This document shows positions 36,016 to 43,725 of a DNA stretch of 64,000 nt, piece by piece. The DNA is from Acidobacteriota bacterium (GTDB lineage: Bacteria; Acidobacteriota; Terriglobia; Acidiferrales; UBA7541): the NCBI GenBank assembly GCA_003224235.1, contig QHYU01000141.1:28200-92199 (forward strand), read 5' to 3'. The notes under the pieces were generated by a model. That model was not told the DNA's origin, ran no database searches, and saw only the letters and a list, made by a program, of their open reading frames with translations. How positions within the stretch are numbered: position 1 is the stretch's first letter; each line of letters opens with the position of its first letter. The position numbers and the translations under genes are program-made.

Positions 36016-37161
36016 TTATTTCCTGAAGATCACCAGGCCGCTGACAATGGAGAGCGCAGCCTCCGCTCCGCGGTACATCCCGCTCCGCGCGGCGCTATTC
36101 GGAACGAAAACAATGTCCTTGGGCCGTAAGATCGGGTCTTCCGCTTTCCCTGCCAGGATTTTGGCCAGGTCGACAATTCTTTCCCTGCGCTGCCCGGTGT
36201 CCTCCTCGATGTGGATGATCCGCGTCCGGCTACGCTGCGAAGTGCGCGTTAAGCCTTCGGCCAACGCAAGCGCCTGCAGCACCGAAATGTTTTCGTTGCT
36301 CTTGAGCACAAACCCGCCTGGCTTCCTCACTTCGCCCACCACGTAGACGATTCCCGCGCGGGTGACTTTAACCAGGTCGCCGGGATAGACCGGCACGTTC
36401 GAGCCCTCATCGCCCGAATCGAGCAGACGCTTGAGTTCGATTTCGATGGTGCCGTCGCCGGCAGGTTCGGCCGCTGCCGCAGCGGGGCCGAGCTCCTCGC
36501 CCGTGGGCAGCGCGACAGGTGATGCGACAGGGCCTGCGAGATTGGTTTGCCCAGTGCCGCGGAAGCCGGCACCGCGCATCACCAGCACGGTATCGCCCGC
36601 ATCCTCGGACAGGCCCTCGGCCATGGCCAGCACTTCGACCAGCGTCTTGGCACCGCGAATTTGAAATACCCCGGGCTTGCGCACCGCGCCAAAGACCGAC
36701 ACCGCGTGGCTTTGCATCTCTCGCACAAACACACTCACGTGCGGGTCTTTCATTACGCTGCGACGCAACAGTTCCTGCAGCACAAACTCCAGCTCACGCG
36801 GTGTCAGCCCCGCGGCTTGCACCGCGCCCAGCAACGGCAGTGAGATCTCTCCGCCCGCGGAAATGCGTAGCGAGCGGTTCATCTCCGGCGCTTCGAACAC
36901 GCCAATCTCCAGCAGGTCTTCGGGCCCGATGCGGTACTCCTCGGCGGGGACCGGCAGCGCTTGCGACTCCAGGCTCCGGCGCAACTGTTCCAGCCGCAGG
37001 TTGTATTCCTCAGCTGTCTTGGCCTCTGCCCTGGCAGGCTCGGATTGCCTGCGGCTTCTCGTCGCGGGCTCTGTTTGACTCAAAAGAAGTTGGGGAGCCA
37101 CGGCGCAAGCTGCCAACGCCGCAAACAGTGCCAGAAGTGGATGGCGAGGTTTCCCGGTCAT
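36016..37161 (-). CDS. Polysaccharide export protein, Wza-type outer-membrane exporter
   Basis: The 381-aa product starts at MTGKPRHPLLALFAALAAC, a signal peptide with no clear lipobox; AAGGGGAG lies about 11 bases upstream. It has the Poly_export domain (YRIGPEDLLEIGVFEAPEM, ISLPLLGAVQAAGLTPREL) followed by two SLBB-type segments (VSVFGAVRKPGVFQI; VYVVGEVRKPGGFVL). Wza homologues form the octameric outer-membrane channel coupled to the BY-kinase. Lack of an obvious lipidated Cys is seen in some homologues. It is the second gene of the exopolysaccharide operon. Confidence 0.9.
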   Translation of the reverse strand: MTGKPRHPLLALFAALAACAVAPQLLLSQTEPATRSRRQSEPARAEAKTAEEYNLRLEQLRRSLESQALPVPAEEYRIGPEDLLEIGVFEAPEMNRSLRISAGGEISLPLLGAVQAAGLTPRELEFVLQELLRRSVMKDPHVSVFVREMQSHAVSVFGAVRKPGVFQIRGAKTLVEVLAMAEGLSEDAGDTVLVMRGAGFRGTGQTNLAGPVASPVALPTGEELGPAAAAAEPAGDGTIEIELKRLLDSGDEGSNVPVYPGDLVKVTRAGIVYVVGEVRKPGGFVLKSNENISVLQALALAEGLTRTSQRSRTRIIHIEEDTGQRRERIVDLAKILAGKAEDPILRPKDIVFVPNSAARSGMYRGAEAALSIVSGLVIFRK

Positions 37162-37467
37162 AGATTTTGTGTCTCCCCTTTCGGCTGTCCGGCGGTTTTT
37201 TCCCCGGCCGGTTTCCCCCTGTGTCCAGTTATCTGACTTCTCGGCGCCCACCGCCTATCCAGACAACCGGCTGAGACAAACCTGTGCCGAGCGACGCTGG
37301 AGAGCTCCGGTTGCTTCCAGGCCACAGAAGAATCGTCATCCTGTCCCGCAAGCGTCGAGAACACCTCTAGCCTCAAGGCCGCGTCTGAGAGGCTAGGAAC
37401 GGTTTGAGGACTAGGAGTTGGGCCAGAGCCGCGTCGCCCGGACGCGGGGCTCGGCCGCTCCACGCGC

Positions 37468-38142
37468 CTAGGGGCACTTAATTGAGTTCGGGGAAACCAC
37501 AACGCAATTTTGTGGCGTCGGTCGTTTGACGGCCTTAATCCCCAGGCCCAGGCCAGTGAAGCCCGCCGCCGTGCTGCTCACAAGCACGGCCGTCCAAATC
37601 GGACCGACGCCCCCGGCACCGGCTGGGCCCTGGGGTGCCGTGGCGTCGAGAGTCGTGCCTTCCTTAACTTCCACGGTGCGATCAGACGCCTTGACCACAG
37701 CCGTGCCCTTGCGTGCCATCACCTTCAGGCTGGTGCCGTTAACCGCCACTTCGTAGATTGCGCCGCTGGTGCCGGACGCCCGCACGCGCACGCCATTGAC
37801 CTCGACGATCACAGGCCGGGCGCTGCGGTTCACCACCGCTAACGCGCCGCGCTCGAGCACCACCGCCACCTGATCGTCGATGCGTTTAATTTGCGCCGCG
37901 CTGAGCGAGGGCAGAAACACCTGATCGCCCCCCGGCAGCGACAGACCCGCCGCCGTCTCTTTGTCGGTGGCGATGCGATCGCCAGCAAACACCGTGGCTT
38001 CCTCCGGCACCAGCGTGCCGTTCACGGTGGTCCGGCCCTTGGTACTGATCTTTCCTACCACTGCCGGCGAGGCAGCCGGCACCACCGGCACATAAACCAG
38101 TAACACAGACAACAGCGTCGCGAGAACAGCTCTGAATCCCAT
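37468..38142 (-). CDS. Secreted FecR-like domain protein at the head of the exopolysaccharide operon
   Basis: The 224-aa product starts at MGFRAVLATLLSVLLVYVP with AAGGAGG 6 bases upstream; a longer frame to 38373 runs over a hairpin and is not favoured. After signal cleavage it has a beta-rich segment (GRTTVNGTLVPEEATVFAGD, VFLPSLSAAQIKRI, ALAVVNRSARPVIVEVNGV, ASGTSGAIYEV) that resembles FecR-type domains, and a C-terminal hydrophobic stretch (VLVSSTAAGFTGLGLGI). The role is unknown. Its position suggests a periplasmic or envelope accessory of polysaccharide secretion. Confidence 0.65.
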   Translation of the reverse strand: MGFRAVLATLLSVLLVYVPVVPAASPAVVGKISTKGRTTVNGTLVPEEATVFAGDRIATDKETAAGLSLPGGDQVFLPSLSAAQIKRIDDQVAVVLERGALAVVNRSARPVIVEVNGVRVRASGTSGAIYEVAVNGTSLKVMARKGTAVVKASDRTVEVKEGTTLDATAPQGPAGAGGVGPIWTAVLVSSTAAGFTGLGLGIKAVKRPTPQNCVVVSPNSIKCP

Positions 38143-38489
38143 GGGGTTCCTCCTTGAGATTGTTGGGTATGTACCTTGCCTGTCTTGCTGGAATCGCCCA
38201 TGAAAGGGAATGGGGTTAGCGGAAATCATCGGAAGGGCGAGAGCAGGGTGCAGATTTACCTCGAAGGTAAACCCTGTTTTTTCAAAACTGGTAAGACCAC
38301 TCGGGGTTATAGTCACCGTCGCCTTTCCTGAATTGCCCGACAGCTCATTCTGCATTCCAGAACGGAACTCCATCTGGCCCCTTTCACGCTAGGTAATGCA
38401 AGCGCCATGCCATCGGGGTTCGAGACGGCCTCGATCTCTTCACTGCGGTGGTTTCTCAGTTGTCTGCCGTCGGAGGTTCAGGTATCTTT
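38143..38489. promoter_or_regulatory. Divergent control region between the exopolysaccharide operon and the phosphatase gene
   Basis: This 347-bp non-coding region should hold promoters for both the - strand operon and the + strand phosphatase gene. It includes a strong hairpin (annotated separately at 38244-38282). I do not see confidently spaced -35/-10 elements. Confidence 0.5.
38244..38282 (+). terminator. Rho-independent terminator-like hairpin with perfect 7-bp palindrome in the phosphatase leader
   Basis: CAGGG (38244-38248) and TTTACCT (38255-38261) pair with AGGTAAA (38265-38271) and CCCTG (38272-38276), followed directly by six T (38277-38282). The left arm has a 6-base bulge. Read on the + strand this is a terminator upstream of the phosphatase start at 38490, with no known gene ending before it. 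It could be an attenuator, or the 7-3-7 palindrome could be an operator for the divergent operons. Confidence 0.6.
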
Positions 38490-39281
38490 ATGCGCCTGAT
38501 GGTTGATATCCATTGTCATATCTTGTATGGCCTGGATGATGGCGCGGAATCTCTCGAAGTGGCCATGGAGATGGCCGAAATGGCCATCGCCGACGGGATT
38601 ACTCACGTCGTGGCCACCCCTCACGCCAATGCCGATTATTCGTTCCATCCCGAATTGGTACAGCAACGCCGCAATGAAATTCAGGCACGCCTTGGCGACC
38701 GTCTCACCCTAGCCACCGGCTGCGACTTCCATTTGAGCTTTGAGAATCTGCAAGACGTGCGCAGGGATCCACAAAAGTACACGATTAACCAGAAAAATTA
38801 TCTGCTGGTTGAGTTCGCCGACTTCGCCATTCCACCCACCATCGATGAAACGCTTCACCAGTTGCATCTTGCGCGGCTCTTGCCCATCATCACGCACCCT
38901 GAGCGCAACGGGCTAATCCGGGCACAACCCGAGCGGCTCCGGCGATGGGTGCACCAGGGTTGTTACGTGCAAGTGACGGCGCAATCTCTACTTGGGCGTT
39001 TTGGGCAGGACACGCGCCGACTGGTGGAAACTTGGCTGGATGAGGACCGCATCCACTTCTTCGCCAGCGACGCGCACAACGTCAGTTCGCGACCGCTGCG
39101 CCTCCGCCCAGCCTTTGACGCCGTGGCCAAACGCCGCGGAGAGGCGGTCGCGCAGGCGCTATTCCGCGATAATCCGTTGGCTGCCTTCGAGGGACGTCCG
39201 CTGCCGTACGCCCCCGAGCCGCTCGAAAACACCCCTGGGGCACAAAGGCCCCGCCGGCGCAAGCGTTTCTTCTTCTTCTGA
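38490..39281 (+). CDS. CpsB/YwqE-type PHP-domain protein-tyrosine phosphatase
   Basis: This 263-aa protein starts at MRLMVDIHCHILYGLDDG, containing the metal ligands His8 and His10 and an Asp of the PHP fold. TPHANADYSFHPE, THPERNG and FFASDAHNV supply the further metal-binding residues. Family members are manganese-dependent phosphatases that dephosphorylate the tyrosine cluster of the BY-kinase. The gene is divergent from the exopolysaccharide operon. A short AGGT is 6 bases before the chosen ATG; another ATG at 38499 is possible. The C-terminal tail is basic and ends RRRKRFFFF, which is unusual. Confidence 0.87.
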   Translation: MRLMVDIHCHILYGLDDGAESLEVAMEMAEMAIADGITHVVATPHANADYSFHPELVQQRRNEIQARLGDRLTLATGCDFHLSFENLQDVRRDPQKYTINQKNYLLVEFADFAIPPTIDETLHQLHLARLLPIITHPERNGLIRAQPERLRRWVHQGCYVQVTAQSLLGRFGQDTRRLVETWLDEDRIHFFASDAHNVSSRPLRLRPAFDAVAKRRGEAVAQALFRDNPLAAFEGRPLPYAPEPLENTPGAQRPRRRKRFFFF

Positions 39282-39523
39282 TCTGATCCAGGCGGCCCAA
39301 CGCAAGCGCGGAGATCAAATTCCCCGTCGAAATCCGCCATGTCCGCAACGGAGTCCCGGACCAACCTGTTAAATAAAATCTGAAGGCGCCAAGACCAGAT
39401 CAGCCAAGCTCACAATCCTGTCGAAAAAATGTTCCCATGGCTCACCAGCGCCTCTCTCGCTCAACAGGCACAGCCAGCGATTGAGGGGAGACTTTACGGC
39501 TGCCTTGAGTCTGCAGAACGGCT

Positions 39524-40402
39524 CTACGGCTGACTTTTCCCGGTCGGAACGTGAGCTGGGACGCCTGCCGTCTCCATCGCTTGCTGTCCAGGGGTATTCC
39601 CGCGGTCCGGAGATTCGAACGGGTTTCTGGGAAGGGCTTCGATGAGCTGACAGGTGTATGGATGGGTGGGTTGAGCAAAGATCTGCTGGGTTTCCCCGCA
39701 CTCCACAATCTGGCCTTCGTGCAGGATGGCGATGCGGTGGCAAAGAGAGGCAACTGAAAGTAGGTCGTGAGAGATATAGAGGATTGCCATACCGAGTTCG
39801 CGATTCAGGCTGGCAAACAGACGCAAGACTTCCGCTTGGGTGATAGTGTCCAAAGCACTCGTCGGTTCATCGGCAATGAGCAGTGGCGGCCGGTGCAGAG
39901 TGGCCATGGCAATAAGCACGCGCTGTGCCTGGCCTACGCTGACCTGGGATGGAGACCGCCGGAGGAATCGTTCACCCTCCGGGAGGCTGACGCTCTTGAG
40001 GGCAGCCAGGATAGAACGGGTGCAATCCTCACGGTTTCCATTTGCGTGCGCTCTCCAAGCTTCCGCCAACTGCGTGCCAATCCTCAGAGCCGGATTCAGG
40101 GAAGAGAGCGGACTCTGCAGCACGAGTCCTATCTGGCGCCCGCGCAGCTCGCACATTTCTCTTTCCGACAGGGACATCAAGTCTCGGCCCTGGAACCGGA
40201 TTTCACCTCGAGAAACGCCTCCTCTCAGGCCCAGCAGTCTTAGAATCGCCAGAGCCAGGGTGCTTTTTCCCGAGCCGCTTTGCCCAACCAGACCCAGAAT
40301 TTCCCCACGGCGCATCTGGAGCGCCAGATTGCGGAGTACGCCGGGCTTACTGCGATAGTCGATCGATAGCCTGAGGGAGAGAAGAGATTCAGAAAAACTC
40401 AC
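39524..40402 (-). CDS. Dipeptide/oligopeptide ABC transporter ATP-binding protein
   Basis: This 292-aa ABC ATPase has Walker A GQSGSGKST, Q-loop VLQSPLSSLNP, signature SVGQAQR (usually SGGQ), Walker B LLIADEPTSALD and the H-loop His in SHDLL. The C-terminal THPYTCQLIEALP is typical of Dpp/Opp ATPases. It overlaps the binding-protein gene by 4 bp (ATGA). Dpp systems usually have two ATPases (DppD and DppF); only this one is seen, so it may act as a homodimer or the partner may be elsewhere. Confidence 0.88.
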   Translation of the reverse strand: MSFSESLLSLRLSIDYRSKPGVLRNLALQMRRGEILGLVGQSGSGKSTLALAILRLLGLRGGVSRGEIRFQGRDLMSLSEREMCELRGRQIGLVLQSPLSSLNPALRIGTQLAEAWRAHANGNREDCTRSILAALKSVSLPEGERFLRRSPSQVSVGQAQRVLIAMATLHRPPLLIADEPTSALDTITQAEVLRLFASLNRELGMAILYISHDLLSVASLCHRIAILHEGQIVECGETQQIFAQPTHPYTCQLIEALPRNPFESPDRGNTPGQQAMETAGVPAHVPTGKSQP

Positions 40403-42033
40403 CGGCGACCTCCGCTCTTCTCAGGGGCAAAGTAGATTTTCTCCACGTTCCAATAGGTTTGTGGCCGCAGCACTCCTGGCGTGGCATTGGCGAGGGAAGG
40501 GGAGACAGCCGAGAGGGCGTTTTTGTGGATGAGATAGATAAAGGGAACTTGATCCCAAACGATTTGCTGGACCTTGTCAAAGTATTCTTTGCGCTTCTTG
40601 TTGTCTGTGGTCGAGGCCTGGGCTCGCATCAGGAGGTCGAGCTCCGCTTCCCAGGGGGTTTCCGGTGATTTCTGGTTCGGATTCCACTGATGGCTGCTGG
40701 CGGAGCTCAACCATACGCTCATCTGAGCGCTGGGATCCAAGTCGACATTCACCAGACCGAGCAGGCAGGTTTCGTAGTCAAAGGTTCGGCTGATCCGCTC
40801 GATCAGGGACGGAAAATCCAGGGTCACCACGTTCAGCCGGATCCCGATTTGCGCCAAGTCCTGCTGGATCATCGTCGCCATCCGTTCGCGCGACTTATTG
40901 CCTGCATTCGTGATCAAGGAAAACTCGACCGAATGCCCTTCGCGATCACGCAACACTTTCCCGTCGAGATGAAAGCCTTCCTGTCCCAGCCGGCGAAGAG
41001 CTTTTTGCGGATCGAACGGATGCACATGCAGTGCCTGATTGAACCAGAACCGGTTCGCCGGAGAGACTGGTCCCACTGCAGGACGCGCATGTCGAGCGAA
41101 GACGACACGGCAGATATCCTCTCGGTTGATGGCCTCAGAGATCGCCCGGCGAAAATTCTGGGAGCGAAACCACGCTTTTTTGTAAGTCGGGAGGGGGGCC
41201 GAGCTAACCTGGTTGAACCACATCTGCTCCGAATCCAACGACGGACCGGCATCATGCGCCGCCGAAGGCATCTCGCCGGCAAGGCGGTCAAAGCTTTCCG
41301 CGTCCAGGCTATTAATCAAATGGATTTCGCCGCGGCGAAAATGCAGCAGCTCCATGTCCCGATTCTGCTGAATGTCCAAGCGGATCGAATCCAGGTAGGG
41401 CAGTCGCTGACCTGTCGAGTCCCGTTTCCAATAGTTGGGGTTCTGCCTCAGAAGGACGTACGAACCTGCTTTGTAATCCGCCACGTAAAAAGGGCCAAGC
41501 ACGGCCATTTCTTTTTTCGGCGACCGAGAGGAAAGAATAGCCACCTGGTCAAAGAGTCGCTCCAATCCGGCCACCGGGGCCGGAAATAAGATGACGACAC
41601 TGTGGGGGTCGGTGACGTTTACCTTCACCTGCCCTTCCGCGGATCGAAATGAGTCCCCTGTCGGAGAGTGGAGGTTCGGGTCCATCAGCGCGCGCATTGT
41701 GAAGGCGACATCTTCGGCCGAGAACGGCATGCCATCCGAAAACAAAATTCCCTCGCGCAACTTGAAGCTGATTTTCCGACCCGCCTCGGACACTTTCCAG
41801 GAGGCCGCGAGTTCGGGTTGCAACTCTTGCGTTTGGCGGTTGAAGCGGATCAGTACCCCGCCGGTGAGGTAGCGGATAGTTTCCGAGGAATCGTCGGCGA
41901 CCACAAGCGGATGAAAGGTTTTTGGTTCGGCAGGCAGGTAAAATCGAAGCTCCCGGCCCGACTGGGCAGCCGTGGTGGAGGCAGAAACAGCAAGAAGGGC
42001 AACGAGGAGAAGTGGAGACCAAATGCGCCTCAT
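40399..42033 (-). CDS. ABC transporter solute-binding protein, family 5 (peptide type)
   Basis: The 544-aa product starts at the ATG at 42033, overlapping the upstream permease stop as ATGA, and has a signal peptide (MRRIWSPLLLVALLAVSAS, cleaved near TTAAQS). Family-5 features are ELRFYLPAEPKTFHPLV, LQPELAASWKVSEAGRKISF, FSDGMPFSAEDVAFTM and ISEAINREDICRVVF. It would capture a peptide or related oligomer in the periplasm for the two permeases encoded upstream. The substrate is not predictable. Confidence 0.88.
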   Translation of the reverse strand: MRRIWSPLLLVALLAVSASTTAAQSGRELRFYLPAEPKTFHPLVVADDSSETIRYLTGGVLIRFNRQTQELQPELAASWKVSEAGRKISFKLREGILFSDGMPFSAEDVAFTMRALMDPNLHSPTGDSFRSAEGQVKVNVTDPHSVVILFPAPVAGLERLFDQVAILSSRSPKKEMAVLGPFYVADYKAGSYVLLRQNPNYWKRDSTGQRLPYLDSIRLDIQQNRDMELLHFRRGEIHLINSLDAESFDRLAGEMPSAAHDAGPSLDSEQMWFNQVSSAPLPTYKKAWFRSQNFRRAISEAINREDICRVVFARHARPAVGPVSPANRFWFNQALHVHPFDPQKALRRLGQEGFHLDGKVLRDREGHSVEFSLITNAGNKSRERMATMIQQDLAQIGIRLNVVTLDFPSLIERISRTFDYETCLLGLVNVDLDPSAQMSVWLSSASSHQWNPNQKSPETPWEAELDLLMRAQASTTDNKKRKEYFDKVQQIVWDQVPFIYLIHKNALSAVSPSLANATPGVLRPQTYWNVEKIYFAPEKSGGRR

Positions 42034-42836
42034 GACCGGAAATCCTCCAGGGGAAGGATGAGCTGGAAGCAGCTCACGACGATGATCAACAGACCCAACG
42101 GCGCCACTCTCCACGGGTTATTCAGCACGGCCGAATAATTCTCCAGCCCGCGCAGCAGATTGCCCCAAGAAGGCAGGGGTTCCGCTACACCGAGCCCGAG
42201 AATTCCAAGGTTGGCTTCGCTGAGGATGAAGATGGGGATGGAGACCCAGAACTGGGCATACAGCACCGGCTTCAGGTTTGGTAAGACCTGTCGAAGAAGC
42301 AGACGCCACCCTCGGCAACCGCAGGCGCGCGCCTGCAGAACAAACTCGGAGTTTCGCAAGGTTCGTGTTCCGGCGCACACCACCCGCGCCGAGGGCGACC
42401 AACCCAACAGGCCGAGCAGAGCGAACGTGATCACCACAGAGGTCATCGGGGGCTCATTCAGCGGCAACATCGCCCGCACTGTCAGCAACAAGAACAGCCA
42501 CGGCAAGGAAAGAGATAAATCGGTCGCACCCATCGCCACCCGCTCCCACCACCCGCCCAGATAACCAGCCACGCCGCCTACCAAGGCAGCGATCAAAGTC
42601 GCCAGCAGCGCCGCTGCAGGAGCCAGCAGAAGCGAAACCCGGCTACCGTACAAAAGCCGGGAGAGCGCATCCCGGCCGAGTTCGTCCGTCCCCAACGGAT
42701 GCTGCCAGGAGGGGAGGGCGTTCGGCGACTCTCGGAATTGCTCGGCGTACGGTGCCGGCGCAACGAACTCCGCCAAGAGTGTCGCCACGAAGATGCTGAG
42801 CAGAAAACCCCAGGCCAGTAGGCGTAATGTTTTCAT
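42030..42836 (-). CDS. ABC transporter permease, DppC/OppC type
   Basis: The 268-aa protein begins at MKTLRLLAWGFLLSIFVATL, with its ATG overlapping the upstream permease stop (ATGA). HPLGTDELGRDALSRLLYGSRVSL is the DppC hallmark, followed by helices and the EAA loop that contacts the ATPase (ARACGCRGWRLLLRQVLPNL). A longer frame to 43328 lies over the other permease and is rejected. Five or six membrane helices are visible. Confidence 0.88.
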   Translation of the reverse strand: MKTLRLLAWGFLLSIFVATLLAEFVAPAPYAEQFRESPNALPSWQHPLGTDELGRDALSRLLYGSRVSLLLAPAAALLATLIAALVGGVAGYLGGWWERVAMGATDLSLSLPWLFLLLTVRAMLPLNEPPMTSVVITFALLGLLGWSPSARVVCAGTRTLRNSEFVLQARACGCRGWRLLLRQVLPNLKPVLYAQFWVSIPIFILSEANLGILGLGVAEPLPSWGNLLRGLENYSAVLNNPWRVAPLGLLIIVVSCFQLILPLEDFRS

Positions 42837-43699
42837 GTTGGCTGCTTGGCGAACGCCTTGCCTATCAGATCGGAAAAGGAGTTGGCCGTGAGCGTGAGCA
42901 GGGTGACGAATATCGTGATGTTCACCAACAGGGGCAGGTCCCGCCCGAGCGCCGCCTGCCAGGCCAGCTTCCCGATCCCGGGAGAGTCGCAAATCACTTC
43001 GATGGGGATTGCCGCGCCAAAGGCCATGCTGACCGAAACACCCACCAGCGCCAGCAGCGGAGGCGCTGCGGACGGCAAAACGTGCCAGAGCAAAATGCGC
43101 GTGCTGTGCAGCCCTTTGGCTTTCGCGGTTAACACATGTGGTAAGCTGTAGGTCTGCAGCAGCAGGTTTCGGGAGTACCGGAAAATACGGGGAAAAACAA
43201 CGAGCGCAATCGGCAGCGAACCGGGGCCACCAACGTACAAGAAGAGCATGGCCAGCACGGCGGACGGCAGACACACAACTATGCCGCCCACGACCGACGT
43301 CAATAAATCGTAGGCCCACCCGCGCCACATGACGCCCGGCAGGGCTAGCGCGAACCCCAACAACCAGCCCTCCAACAATCCAAGGGCAACCGACCGGAGG
43401 GTGACGGGAGCTCGCTCAGAGAACAGTTCGGCTACGGGACGTCCTAGCGATGGCGAAACGCCTAGATCGCCGTGAATGATCCCCCTCAGGTACTGTGCGT
43501 AGAACCGAAGAATATTGCGCTCGTTAGCGCGAGACTGTCGGAGGACCTGAAGGCTCTGCTCGTTCAGCCGAGTGTCCAACTCCCGCTCATCCACACCAAA
43601 ACCCGGCGCCAACCGCATCAAGGTGGCTCCCAGAAGTCCCCCCAGAAGAGCGGTGAGCAGCAGGGTGAGCAGGTGACGCAGGAGACGCTGGATCCACAT
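42833..43699 (-). CDS. ABC transporter permease, DppB/OppB type
   Basis: This 288-aa permease has an N-terminal helix, the DppB segment ILRFYAQYLRGIIHGDLGVSPS and the EAA-type loop (TAKAKGLHSTRILLWHVLPSA). It ends in further helices with TANSFSDLIGKAF. It is the first gene of the four-gene transporter operon, and its stop overlaps the DppC-type start. It is slightly shorter than the usual 300-340 aa. Confidence 0.87.
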   Translation of the reverse strand: MWIQRLLRHLLTLLLTALLGGLLGATLMRLAPGFGVDERELDTRLNEQSLQVLRQSRANERNILRFYAQYLRGIIHGDLGVSPSLGRPVAELFSERAPVTLRSVALGLLEGWLLGFALALPGVMWRGWAYDLLTSVVGGIVVCLPSAVLAMLFLYVGGPGSLPIALVVFPRIFRYSRNLLLQTYSLPHVLTAKAKGLHSTRILLWHVLPSAAPPLLALVGVSVSMAFGAAIPIEVICDSPGIGKLAWQAALGRDLPLLVNITIFVTLLTLTANSFSDLIGKAFAKQPT

Positions 43700-43725
43700 C
43701 CCTCGGTAGCCCCAGTAGGTGCAAG

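Noticed and set aside
39369..39743. Short frames on the - strand after the ABC ATPase stop
   Set aside because: His/Pro/Arg-rich translation in another frame over the ATPase 3' end; a shadow, not a second ATPase fragment.
42837..43328. N-terminal extension of the DppC-type permease frame
   Set aside because: It overlaps the DppB-type gene, and the extension is not membrane-like; the ATGA-coupled start at 42836 matches the family.
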